A stretch of DNA of 10,743 nucleotides from assembly GCA_023416275.1 (NCBI GenBank), contig JAEZIB010000172.1:1-10743 (forward strand). The letters run 5' to 3'. Positions 1 through 5,936 of this stretch are shown here, piece after piece. A model generated the notes under the pieces. It was not told where the DNA came from and did no database searches. It was given only the letters and a program-made list of their open reading frames with translations. The translations under genes were made by a program, and so were the position numbers. This DNA comes from Bacillota bacterium. Lineage in GTDB: Bacteria > Bacillota > Clostridia > Acetivibrionales > DSM-1351. Within the stretch, counting starts at the first letter, position 1. The number at the start of each line of letters is the position of its first letter.

Positions 1-1
1 G

Positions 2-130
2 TATTATTACATCAGCTATCTTCTCACCGAACTGCCAAAAATCATCGATAAGGATGGAAATATAGAACAATCAAAGCTGGAGCCACTCATGCCGTGGTCA
101 AAAACACTCCCGGCTGATTGCTACAGCTAG
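2..130 (+). CDS. tnpC: IS66-family transposase, C-terminal fragment (runs off the left edge)
   Basis: An open frame enters from the left edge and stops at TAG (128-130), giving 42 residues. The sequence YISYLLTELPKI followed by LEPLMPWSKTLP is typical of the short C-terminal domain of IS66 transposases, where a YLLxxLP helix is followed by a LxPWxxxLP motif. The DDE catalytic core and the N-terminal zinc-binding and DNA-binding parts must lie upstream, outside the window. Whether the whole transposase is intact cannot be judged here. The close match to the usual C-terminus and the nearby terminal repeat at 163-185 support each other. Confidence 0.82.
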   Translation, partial: YYYISYLLTELPKIIDKDGNIEQSKLEPLMPWSKTLPADCYS

Positions 131-150
131 CGTCGCAAATAAGCGACGCT
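129..150 (+). terminator. Hairpin just after the IS66 transposase gene
   Basis: A perfect 8-bp stem (AGCGTCGC / GCGACGCT) with a 6-nt AAATAA loop begins inside the transposase stop codon and is followed by TTAAAATTT. It could end transposase transcription, though the T-tract is interrupted, so it may instead be a structural element of the IS end. The right arm carries GACGCTTA, which recurs in the terminal repeat at 177-184. Confidence 0.5.
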
Positions 151-162
151 TAAAATTTACTA

Positions 163-185
163 GGAGCGTAAGATTTGACGCTTAC
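163..185 (-). repeat. IS66 terminal inverted repeat (right end)
   Basis: Read on the minus strand from 185 the sequence is GTAAGCGTC, then AAATCTTACGCTCC. The GTAAGCG start is the usual IS66-type terminus. The octamer GACGCTTA of this repeat is also present at 145-152, giving an 8-bp direct repeat close to the end, and CGTAAG (167-172) can pair with CTTACG (181-186). The matching left repeat is outside the window, so the inner boundary is approximate. Confidence 0.65.
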
Positions 186-204
186 GTAATAAATCATTGG
201 CTTA

Positions 205-312
205 TCAAAAATCGGTAACAATTGCTTCGAAGTCACCATGGTTAATGGATACAATCTTGTCCCTGATCCACTGCACCGGAATATACATAAAAGCAAAACG
301 AGCTACAACAGC
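205..312 (-). pseudogene. Unidentified C-terminal-looking reading-frame remnant
   Basis: On the minus strand, downstream of wzx, an open frame of 35 codons runs from an upstream in-frame stop (313-315) to a TGA at 205-207. The peptide contains ARFAFMYIPVQWIRDKI and then NHGDFEAIVTDF, with a mixture of hydrophobic, aromatic and charged residues more like the tail of a real protein than a chance frame. I do not recognise the family. There is no ribosome site and no room for a full gene. It could be the last piece of a gene otherwise lost by rearrangement near the IS end, or a chance frame; the possible terminator at 285-316 overlaps its 5' side. Confidence 0.3.
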
Positions 313-316
313 TCAT
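285..316 (-). terminator. Possible intrinsic terminator of the polysaccharide operon
   Basis: On the minus-strand transcript, about 95 nt after the wzx stop, the arms GAGCT (314-310) and AGCTC (304-300) enclose the loop GTTGT. The stem can be extended by a U-G and an A-U pair, and is followed by GTTTTGCTTTTA. The stem is short and the T-tract interrupted, so termination may be weak, but it is the best candidate for the end of the operon before the IS. Confidence 0.4.
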
Positions 317-350
317 TAATAATTTTGTAATATTGGGTTAATTTTTTTAA

Positions 351-365
351 TGGTGACAGGCACCA
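351..365. repeat. Small palindrome TGGTG-acagg-CACCA
   Basis: A perfect 5-bp inverted repeat with a 5-nt spacer lies 44 bp beyond the wzx stop. It has no T-tract in the operon direction (it is followed there by TTAAAAAAA), so it is not an obvious terminator. Short GGTG...CACC palindromes resemble the small dispersed hairpins associated with REP-type elements in many bacteria, but a single copy here cannot prove that. Confidence 0.3.
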
Positions 366-408
366 GTGCTATTACAGCTTATATCGGCCATAATGGTATT
401 GTGGGTCT

Positions 409-1857
409 TTACTTCTTTATAACCTTACCAATTACCATATCCCATATTTCTACAACTATTTCTTCCTTTGCAAAAAGTAAAAATAATCCATATGCTCCAA
501 AGAACAATATAGCAGAAATAGCCAATGTTAAGAAGTTCCCAAATGCAAGTGTTTTAACCCAAAGTGATGCCATTGATCCAAACATAATAGCGATTAAAAT
601 TCTAAAATAATGAACTTGCTTAAATGTGTCAGTAACTTCATTTCTTAATGCAACATACTGAATTAATAATACAGCAAACTCCGCTACTAGAGTGCCTATC
701 GCAGCACCTGAGGATGCAAACTTCGGTATTAAAATAGCATTTATAATAATATCAACAATTCCGCCAGCAATTTCCGAATACAATACTATTTTTTCTTTTC
801 CAAGTGGAACCAAAATTTGAATACCAAGAATGTTAGTAATTCCAATAAACAGCAGAGTAGGCATAATTAATTGCATTGGCAAAATAGAACCACTATATGC
901 TTCTCCTGACAAAAAGAAGATTCCTTCTTTAGCGAAGAAGATAAAATATATCATTAGTGGAGTTGCGAGCAAGAAAACAAAAGATAGAGCTTTTTTTGTA
1001 ATTCGCTTGAAATCATCCAACATTCCATTTTCTATATAATATGAAGCTCTAGGTAGCAGCACTGTTCCTAACGAAGTTACAATAGAAACTAAAATGTTTT
1101 TTATCTTTACTGTTGCATTATAATAACCTACATCTGAATCAGTAGTCATAAATCCAAGCATTATATTATCAAGATTTGTATAAATCGTAGTTGCACAAGC
1201 CATCGCGAAAAATGTGCCAATAGGTTTAAAATGTCTTTTAAAATTATAATTACCTACAGGCTTTAAATCAATATATTTATGTACATTTATAAAATTAAAT
1301 ACATTTGAAGCTGAGGCAGCAAGTATTGTTATTCCACCATAAGTAACATAATTCGATTGCTGATGGATCAACAAAAACATTGCTATCAAGGCTACAAATT
1401 TAAATATTACAGAACGAATAGTTATATAAGTATATTGCTCTAATGCTTTGTACAACCATTCCATACCAATAGATGTGAGAATGATTGTAAAACTGACTAT
1501 TACATATAATAGCTTGTCTGCTTGCAATCTAGGAACGCATGCTAGAGCAATAAATAGTGCCACATATGATATAACACTCATTGCTATATTAATAATTAAT
1601 AGTTCTTGAGCTGTTCGTGTCAATTCTTCTCTATTATCTCTTACTTTAGCGCAGACACGTATTCCGTAGGTTGGTATACCCAACTGTGCAAACATTGATA
1701 AATAAGATATCAACGAAGTTGCAAACGATACCTTTCCCGTTCCTACTGGTAATAAAATTCTAGATACATATGGAAATGTAATTAACGGAAAAATAAAAGA
1801 TGACATCGTTAAAAACATATTCATTATAAAATTAACTTTTATCGATTTTTGCTTCAT
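409..1857 (-). CDS. wzx: Wzx-type polysaccharide flippase (oligosaccharide repeat-unit transporter)
   Basis: A 482-residue integral membrane protein of the MVF/PST (RfbX/Wzx) exporter superfamily, which moves undecaprenyl-pyrophosphate-linked repeat units across the cytoplasmic membrane. About 14 hydrophobic segments can be marked, roughly at 12-34, 44-62, 83-108, 115-133, 148-165, 172-192, 210-230, 252-272, 289-309, 326-351, 358-378, 383-403, 417-437 and 441-463. Family-like stretches include the N-terminal FPLITFPYVSRIL, the charged TNLDNIMLG near 227-235 and SDVGYYNATVKI near 241-252. The length is normal for the family. The start MKQKSIKVNF is chosen because AAGGA lies 6 nt upstream and it overlaps the preceding stop as ATGA. 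An in-frame ATG at 1875 would add six residues but sits at the ribosome site. It is the last gene of the operon. Confidence 0.9.
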   Translation of the reverse strand: MKQKSIKVNFIMNMFLTMSSFIFPLITFPYVSRILLPVGTGKVSFATSLISYLSMFAQLGIPTYGIRVCAKVRDNREELTRTAQELLIINIAMSVISYVALFIALACVPRLQADKLLYVIVSFTIILTSIGMEWLYKALEQYTYITIRSVIFKFVALIAMFLLIHQQSNYVTYGGITILAASASNVFNFINVHKYIDLKPVGNYNFKRHFKPIGTFFAMACATTIYTNLDNIMLGFMTTDSDVGYYNATVKIKNILVSIVTSLGTVLLPRASYYIENGMLDDFKRITKKALSFVFLLATPLMIYFIFFAKEGIFFLSGEAYSGSILPMQLIMPTLLFIGITNILGIQILVPLGKEKIVLYSEIAGGIVDIIINAILIPKFASSGAAIGTLVAEFAVLLIQYVALRNEVTDTFKQVHYFRILIAIMFGSMASLWVKTLAFGNFLTLAISAILFFGAYGLFLLFAKEEIVVEIWDMVIGKVIKK

Positions 1858-2393
1858 CTCAGTTCCTTCTTGCATTTCTCTAACACAGAAGCTAAAGTAG
1901 CATCCATGTCATAGTACTTATACTCGCCTAAACGGCCACCAAAAATTACTTTCTCTTCTTTGTCTGCCAGTGCTTTATACTTCAAATAAAGAGTTCCATA
2001 ATTATCATCATTAACCGGATAATAAGGTTCATCTCCAGGTTTCCATTCGCTACTATATTCTCTAGAAATAATAGACTTTGGAAGATCATTACCTTCTTCA
2101 TCCTTACCAAAATTAAACCATTTATGCTCAATAATTCTTGTCCATGGTGTCTCACGGTCTGTATAATTCACCGCTGCATTACCTTGGAAGTTCGGTATGT
2201 CCAAAATCCCGTTATCGAAGCGAACAGAACGGTATTCAAGAGCACCACGTTTATACTTATAGAAAGCATCAATTGGACCGGTATAAACTTTGTAGTATTT
2301 TTGCAAAGCTGTTCTTAAACTATATGAAGTTCCAGACCATGGTTTTTTAGGAGATATCTTTAATTCTTTGTATACTATTATTAATTCTTCCAC
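1854..2393 (-). pseudogene. glf: UDP-galactopyranose mutase C-terminal remnant fused to a GT4-like N-terminus
   Basis: From about codon 2288 onward the frame encodes roughly 143 residues matching the C-terminal third to two-fifths of UDP-galactopyranose mutase (Glf, UDP-Galp to UDP-Galf). Visible motifs are YTGPID, GALEYRSVRF, PNFQGNAAVNYTD, TRIIEHK, EWKPGDEPYYPVND and FGGRLGEYKYYDMD. Full Glf is about 365-380 residues; here the N-terminal Rossmann fold with its GxGxxG FAD site and most of the middle are absent, so mutase activity is not expected. The preceding ~35 residues (EELIIVYKEL, then KKPWSGTSYSLRTAL) do not look like Glf but resemble the first strand and the SGT-Y loop of GT4 glycosyltransferases. 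The GTG at 2393, with AGGTGA 5 nt upstream, is the preferred start; GTGs at 2402 and 2426 are alternatives. It overlaps the end of wzy by 47 bp and overlaps wzx by ATGA. The Glf assignment is firm; the chimera reading is inference. Confidence 0.82.
1864..1868 (-). promoter_or_regulatory. Ribosome binding site deciding the wzx start
   Basis: AAGGA, within AGAAGGAA, ends 6 nt before the ATG at 1857. It lies inside the last codons of the glf remnant, so ribosomes finishing the remnant pass directly over it. It favours 1857 over the in-frame ATG at 1875, which is upstream of the site. Confidence 0.65.
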
Positions 2394-3735
2394 CGCTCTC
2401 ACCTCGTATGCACAATACGCTTTCACTTATTACTGCAGAAAATAGAATAACTATAATTGAATAATCCACAATAACGGTCATCATTTCAAGTAAAGAAACA
2501 ACAACAAAAAAAGTTGTTAGGTCATATAAATGCGAATTACATAGTTTGCTCTTTTTAAGCATCGTAATAAAAACATAACCAAGTGCAATGCAACTTTGTA
2601 AACCAAATTGAAAATAGTATCCCCACATACCCAAATCTGATAAAAAACAATTCATTTTTAATCCAATCGCAGCTGGAGATGATGCATAAGCCGTATTTGT
2701 AATACCTCCACCCCAAAAAGGATGTGAATTAGAGATTGTTCCAGAAAAAAAAGTTAACGCTCTTAATCTTGTTCCACTTTCGTTACTTGTAAACAATTGT
2801 GTTAAACTATCACTAAAGCTAATTCCATTATTGCTAACTAAATAATATGATCCTAAAGCAACAAAACAAACGATTAAAATATTCCTAAACTGTTTACCTC
2901 TACCTTTTCGAAGCAACACTTCTATAAACAGCAAAATTACAAATAACGAATAGAAAAATATTCTAGTTTGGCTTACAAACACTATTGTAACGAATAACGC
3001 TATGAAGTTAATTAGACTAAATATTTTTCTGTTCAACCTAAAGCAATAAAAATTATAAGCACATAACAATGTGAACCATTGCGAAGAACTATGTATTAAA
3101 AACCTATATTCCAATCCTAGCATTCTATCCGCAGATGATTTGACAATTTGCAAAAACATCATGTTAGGTAAGAGGAAATACTGAATAAGAATAATGCATG
3201 CTGAGAAAACAGCAAGTATATTAATTATGTCGAACACTTTTGAAAAATCTATTTTTCCTTTATAAAAAGCGTCTCCTAATGGAATACATAATAACAATGG
3301 CAAATATTGTCTAAATGTAATTACACTTTTTACTATTGGCTGTCCCCAGCGGGTATATGCGACAAAAACGCTCGTAAACATACACATTGTAAGTATAATA
3401 ATCGGAATGTATTTAATAAGCGATCGCTTCTTCGCCCCTTTTAAACCTTTAACAAACCATGCCAAAAACATTCCAATAGCTACACATAGTGCAGCGTCAG
3501 AAAACGATATATTGTTTGTTGCAGAGAAAACCTCATTACTATACAAACCAAATAATTTTGTATAAAAAAGTACATATAACACTATTCCGTATTTCATTGA
3601 TGCAAACCCAAGTATTAATCCCATCAGATATATTACTGGATATACAAGATTAGCCATCGTATTATTGATTAAACCAACAATCATCAAGAGTGAAATAGCT
3701 AATATATTATCCATCTTAAATGTTCGTGTTCTCAT
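2347..3735 (-). CDS. wzy: Wzy-like O-antigen/capsule polymerase
   Basis: A 462-residue polytopic membrane protein, probably the polymerase that joins flipped repeat units on the outer face of the membrane. Hydrophobic segments fall roughly at 10-28, 30-46, 49-66, 79-96, 107-126, 141-153, 165-188, 211-232, 239-257, 258-275, 283-301, 366-392, 405-425 and 426-444. The large loop at 302-365 contains SGTRLRALTFF and HPFWGGG, and FLSDLGMWGYYFQFG follows; this arrangement of an arginine-bearing loop plus a D-G-x-x-G-type motif is usual for the Wzy/WaaL O-antigen ligase fold. SQTRIFFYS near 255-263 matches the family's SRT-like turn. Sequence conservation in Wzy is low, so the call rests on topology, motifs and context between glycosyltransferases and wzx. 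The start is 2 nt after the preceding stop, with AGGA 11 nt upstream, slightly distant. Its last ~15 codons overlap the next frame. Confidence 0.82.
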   Translation of the reverse strand: MRTRTFKMDNILAISLLMIVGLINNTMANLVYPVIYLMGLILGFASMKYGIVLYVLFYTKLFGLYSNEVFSATNNISFSDAALCVAIGMFLAWFVKGLKGAKKRSLIKYIPIIILTMCMFTSVFVAYTRWGQPIVKSVITFRQYLPLLLCIPLGDAFYKGKIDFSKVFDIINILAVFSACIILIQYFLLPNMMFLQIVKSSADRMLGLEYRFLIHSSSQWFTLLCAYNFYCFRLNRKIFSLINFIALFVTIVFVSQTRIFFYSLFVILLFIEVLLRKGRGKQFRNILIVCFVALGSYYLVSNNGISFSDSLTQLFTSNESGTRLRALTFFSGTISNSHPFWGGGITNTAYASSPAAIGLKMNCFLSDLGMWGYYFQFGLQSCIALGYVFITMLKKSKLCNSHLYDLTTFFVVVSLLEMMTVIVDYSIIVILFSAVISESVLCIRGESGGRINNSIQRIKDIS

Positions 3736-3737
3736 AA

Positions 3738-4700
3738 TTATAGACTTCCTAGATTCACAGTTTTACCAGTTCTATTTAATATTCCATCAATTATTGCTTT
3801 ATTTATAACCTTAATATTATGAAGTGATCCACTTTTAATTGCTCTGAAATTCCAATATACCAAATTAAAAATTGAGTTAAATTTCCTTGTGCCCCATTTC
3901 TCACCATATTTTTTTATAAATATAATATAGTTTCTTAGTGCGTAATAATCCTTCCAATTTAATCTTTCTCTTTTATCCTTCGAGTAATTATCAAATTTGG
4001 CAAGTTGTCTATGTAATGTCGCATTTGTCATAAAAGAAATCTTGCCATACTTTTGAACTTGCATAGCATAATCAGTGTCATCACAAATTATAAAATAACT
4101 AGCATTAGAAGGACCTATTTTTTTGACAGTTTCAAATCTTATTAGCGGACCTTCAAAAGGAAAGTCTTTTACTAAATAATTATCTTTTTGTAATGGATGT
4201 ACTATTTTGGTCTTTCTAGTACTTGTTAATCCAGGCGCAATCATACGTTTAAGATCAAATTCAACCCAAACATTATCCTCAAAATACTCATCTGTCCTAT
4301 TTGGAATACATGCATGAATTCCCTCGCTCATACCTTTACAAAGAATTTCCAAACAATTCTGTTCAGGCTGAACATCATCATCCATAATCCAAAGATAATC
4401 ACATTCATATTCTAATGATTTTTCAATTACCTTTGAAAATCCACCTGATCCACCTGAATTAACACTGCTCTTTATATAAAGAACATCAAATTTACTTGTA
4501 TGAGTGTTAAACCAAGTATCTTTAACTAGTTCGTCATAACTAATATAACCTTTATCTTTGAGCATCTTTTCGGTACCATCATTTGAGTTATTATCATATA
4601 TAAAAACTCTACTGATAGCTTCAGTTTGCTTCGTCAAAGCTTCTAAAAGCACTTCCAAGCATTTTTTTCTATTGAACGTTACTAAAACTACATTAACCAT
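3738..4700 (-). CDS. GT2 glycosyltransferase, GlfT2-like (possible galactofuranosyltransferase)
   Basis: A 320-residue cytoplasmic GT-A fold transferase expected to add one sugar to the lipid-linked repeat unit. Motifs in order: VVLVTFNRKKCL (4-15), YDNNSNDGT (35-43) for nucleotide binding, NSGGSGGF (81-88), WIMDDDVQPE (104-113) carrying the metal-binding DDD, CDDTDYAMQVQKYG (206-219) with the probable catalytic acidic residues, and LHRQL (229-233). The N-GG-GGF plus DDDV-P-E combination is typical of the GlfT2-like branch of GT2, whose characterised members transfer galactofuranose. The neighbouring glf remnant supports a Galf link, but rhamnosyltransferases share the fold, so the donor is uncertain. 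It starts 11 nt after the preceding gene; AGGAGA (4713-4708) overlaps that gene's TAG stop. Confidence 0.86.
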   Translation of the reverse strand: MVNVVLVTFNRKKCLEVLLEALTKQTEAISRVFIYDNNSNDGTEKMLKDKGYISYDELVKDTWFNTHTSKFDVLYIKSSVNSGGSGGFSKVIEKSLEYECDYLWIMDDDVQPEQNCLEILCKGMSEGIHACIPNRTDEYFEDNVWVEFDLKRMIAPGLTSTRKTKIVHPLQKDNYLVKDFPFEGPLIRFETVKKIGPSNASYFIICDDTDYAMQVQKYGKISFMTNATLHRQLAKFDNYSKDKRERLNWKDYYALRNYIIFIKKYGEKWGTRKFNSIFNLVYWNFRAIKSGSLHNIKVINKAIIDGILNRTGKTVNLGSL

Positions 4701-4707
4701 ATTTCAT

Positions 4708-4713
4708 TCTCCT
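4708..4713 (-). promoter_or_regulatory. Ribosome site of the GT2 gene, fused to the upstream stop codon
   Basis: The sequence TAGGAGA combines the TAG stop of the upstream GT4 with a strong AGGAGA, 7 nt before the ATG at 4700. This places a terminating ribosome on the ribosome binding site of the next gene and suggests translational coupling. Confidence 0.7.
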
Positions 4714-5878
4714 AGTCCTCTATGATTTCAATCCATTTATTTCTAATGGATGCATAAGAAAAGTCTTTTGATCTCTTAACCGCATTTTGTGACATCACTT
4801 TATTTTCTCCTGAATTGGTAAAAAGTTTATATGTATAGTGAGCAAATCTTTCAAAATCATTTTTCCTAATCAAGTATCCAGACAACGACTCAGCAATAAT
4901 TTCTCTCGGTCCGGTATTATCAAAAGCAACAATTGGTACACCGTAAGACATACCCTCAACGAGAGTTAACCCAAAACCTTCCCAGTTTGATGTGGAAATC
5001 AGTACAGATGCTTTTTTATAATACTCAACAACATTTTTGCTATAGCCTTCAAGAATGACATTACTTTGAAGGTGCCTCCGTTCTATTTCTTTTTTCAATA
5101 AGTGTGAGTCTTTTCCATTTCCCACAACAAGTATTCTAATATTGCTTTGTTTTTTCTTAAGAAGTTCCCCAATTCGAAGCAAATGCTCGAGCCCTTTTTG
5201 TTGCCATTCTAATCGTCCGACCCATAAAATATATGGATTATCACTATTTATTCGACTAGAACCACCAATTCTTACAGGATCATAGATGCAGGTTGCCTCA
5301 ACACCTAAATATTTTTTATAATTCTTTGCATCTTCCTGAGTTAACACAATGCAATTGTTAAGCAAATTTAAATATTTAGAGGCCAATTTGTGCTGGTTCC
5401 AGTAATAATTGTGTCGAGTATTAAAGTACGCTTCATATGAGTTATGTTGCCATCCAATCGTTTTACATTTTAATTCACTAGATATGCTTCCTAGAATAAT
5501 GCTTAGTTTCATTTGTAATGCAACTACCAAATCATAAGAACCGTCATTAATAATCTTTATCAAACTATTATAATTGCAACACTTAGTATAAATTGATTCT
5601 AAAAACGATATACTTGTTATTCCTAAAAGTTTTTTATTTAAAAACCTGACTCCCTTAATAAAAATATTTGGAGAAAAATCTTTTTGAACATTTCTATCAA
5701 TAATCGTATCCACTTGACTAGACAGTCCATATAATGAGTAATCAACTGATATATTCTTATCAACACATAAGATATCCACCTTATATCCAGTTTCCATCAT
5801 ATTAGCAAAATCAATTGTTACCCTCTCTAAGCCACCAAGTTTATATGGATTATTTGTTACTATTAACATTTTTTTCAT
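4712..5878 (-). CDS. GT4-family glycosyltransferase
   Basis: A 388-residue GT-B retaining glycosyltransferase (glycosyl transferases group 1). The N-terminal domain begins KKMLIVTNN and has the glycine loop YKLGGLERVTIDFA (12-25). The C-terminal donor-binding domain contains ILWVGRLEWQQKGLEHLL (217-234), ILVVGNGKD (249-257), ASVLISTSNWEGFGLTLVEG (290-309) with the E-x7-E pair E300/E308, and NTGPREII (321-328). These features support nucleotide-sugar-dependent transfer to the lipid-linked acceptor; sugar specificity cannot be read. The start at 5878 has GGAGAA 6 nt upstream. An in-frame ATG at 5899 would add MANGEYL, but it precedes that ribosome site and has none of its own. A 58-nt gap separates it from the dehydrogenase, the longest in the operon; I see no convincing promoter there. 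Confidence 0.9.
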   Translation of the reverse strand: MKKMLIVTNNPYKLGGLERVTIDFANMMETGYKVDILCVDKNISVDYSLYGLSSQVDTIIDRNVQKDFSPNIFIKGVRFLNKKLLGITSISFLESIYTKCCNYNSLIKIINDGSYDLVVALQMKLSIILGSISSELKCKTIGWQHNSYEAYFNTRHNYYWNQHKLASKYLNLLNNCIVLTQEDAKNYKKYLGVEATCIYDPVRIGGSSRINSDNPYILWVGRLEWQQKGLEHLLRIGELLKKKQSNIRILVVGNGKDSHLLKKEIERRHLQSNVILEGYSKNVVEYYKKASVLISTSNWEGFGLTLVEGMSYGVPIVAFDNTGPREIIAESLSGYLIRKNDFERFAHYTYKLFTNSGENKVMSQNAVKRSKDFSYASIRNKWIEIIED

Positions 5879-5884
5879 CAAGTA

Positions 5885-5890
5885 TTCTCC
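5885..5890 (-). promoter_or_regulatory. Ribosome binding site deciding the GT4 start at 5878
   Basis: GGAGAA ends 6 nt before ATG 5878 and lies downstream of the alternative ATG at 5899, so it supports the shorter protein beginning MKKMLIV, which also matches where the first beta strand of a GT4 enzyme normally starts. Confidence 0.7.
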
Positions 5891-5936
5891 ATTTGCCAAA
5901 ACATAATAATTCTCGTATCTTTATTAATCGATATGC

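Larger units (their letters stand above)
1..185 (+). mobile_element. IS66-family insertion sequence, 3' end (partial)
   Basis: This is the right end of an IS66-family element whose body lies left of the window. It contains the last codons of the transposase, a short non-coding tail with a hairpin, and a terminal repeat. Read inward from position 185 on the minus strand the end begins GTAAGCGTC, which fits the GTAAGCG-type termini known for IS66 elements. IS66 elements usually make 8-bp target duplications; if 185 is the last base, the duplicated site would be 186-193 (GTAATAAA). The left end is not visible, so the duplication is untested. The element points toward the polysaccharide operon, converging with it. 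Confidence 0.8.

Noticed and set aside
350..1039. Plus-strand open frames at 350-610 and 830-1039
   Set aside because: They are antisense to the wzx gene (the first starts in the intergenic space) and show no ribosome site or family motif.
2290..2346. A frameshift reading of the sequence just before the Glf part (another frame gives NFI-stop-FKNSFAK), as if it were degenerate upstream Glf
   Set aside because: The match to Glf is only a few residues and contains a stop, whereas the open frame gives a coherent GT4-like start with its own ribosome site.
5879..5936. Possible internal promoter in the 58-nt gap after the dehydrogenase
   Set aside because: TTGGCA-like and TATTAT-like strings are present but not in -35/-10 order with proper spacing.
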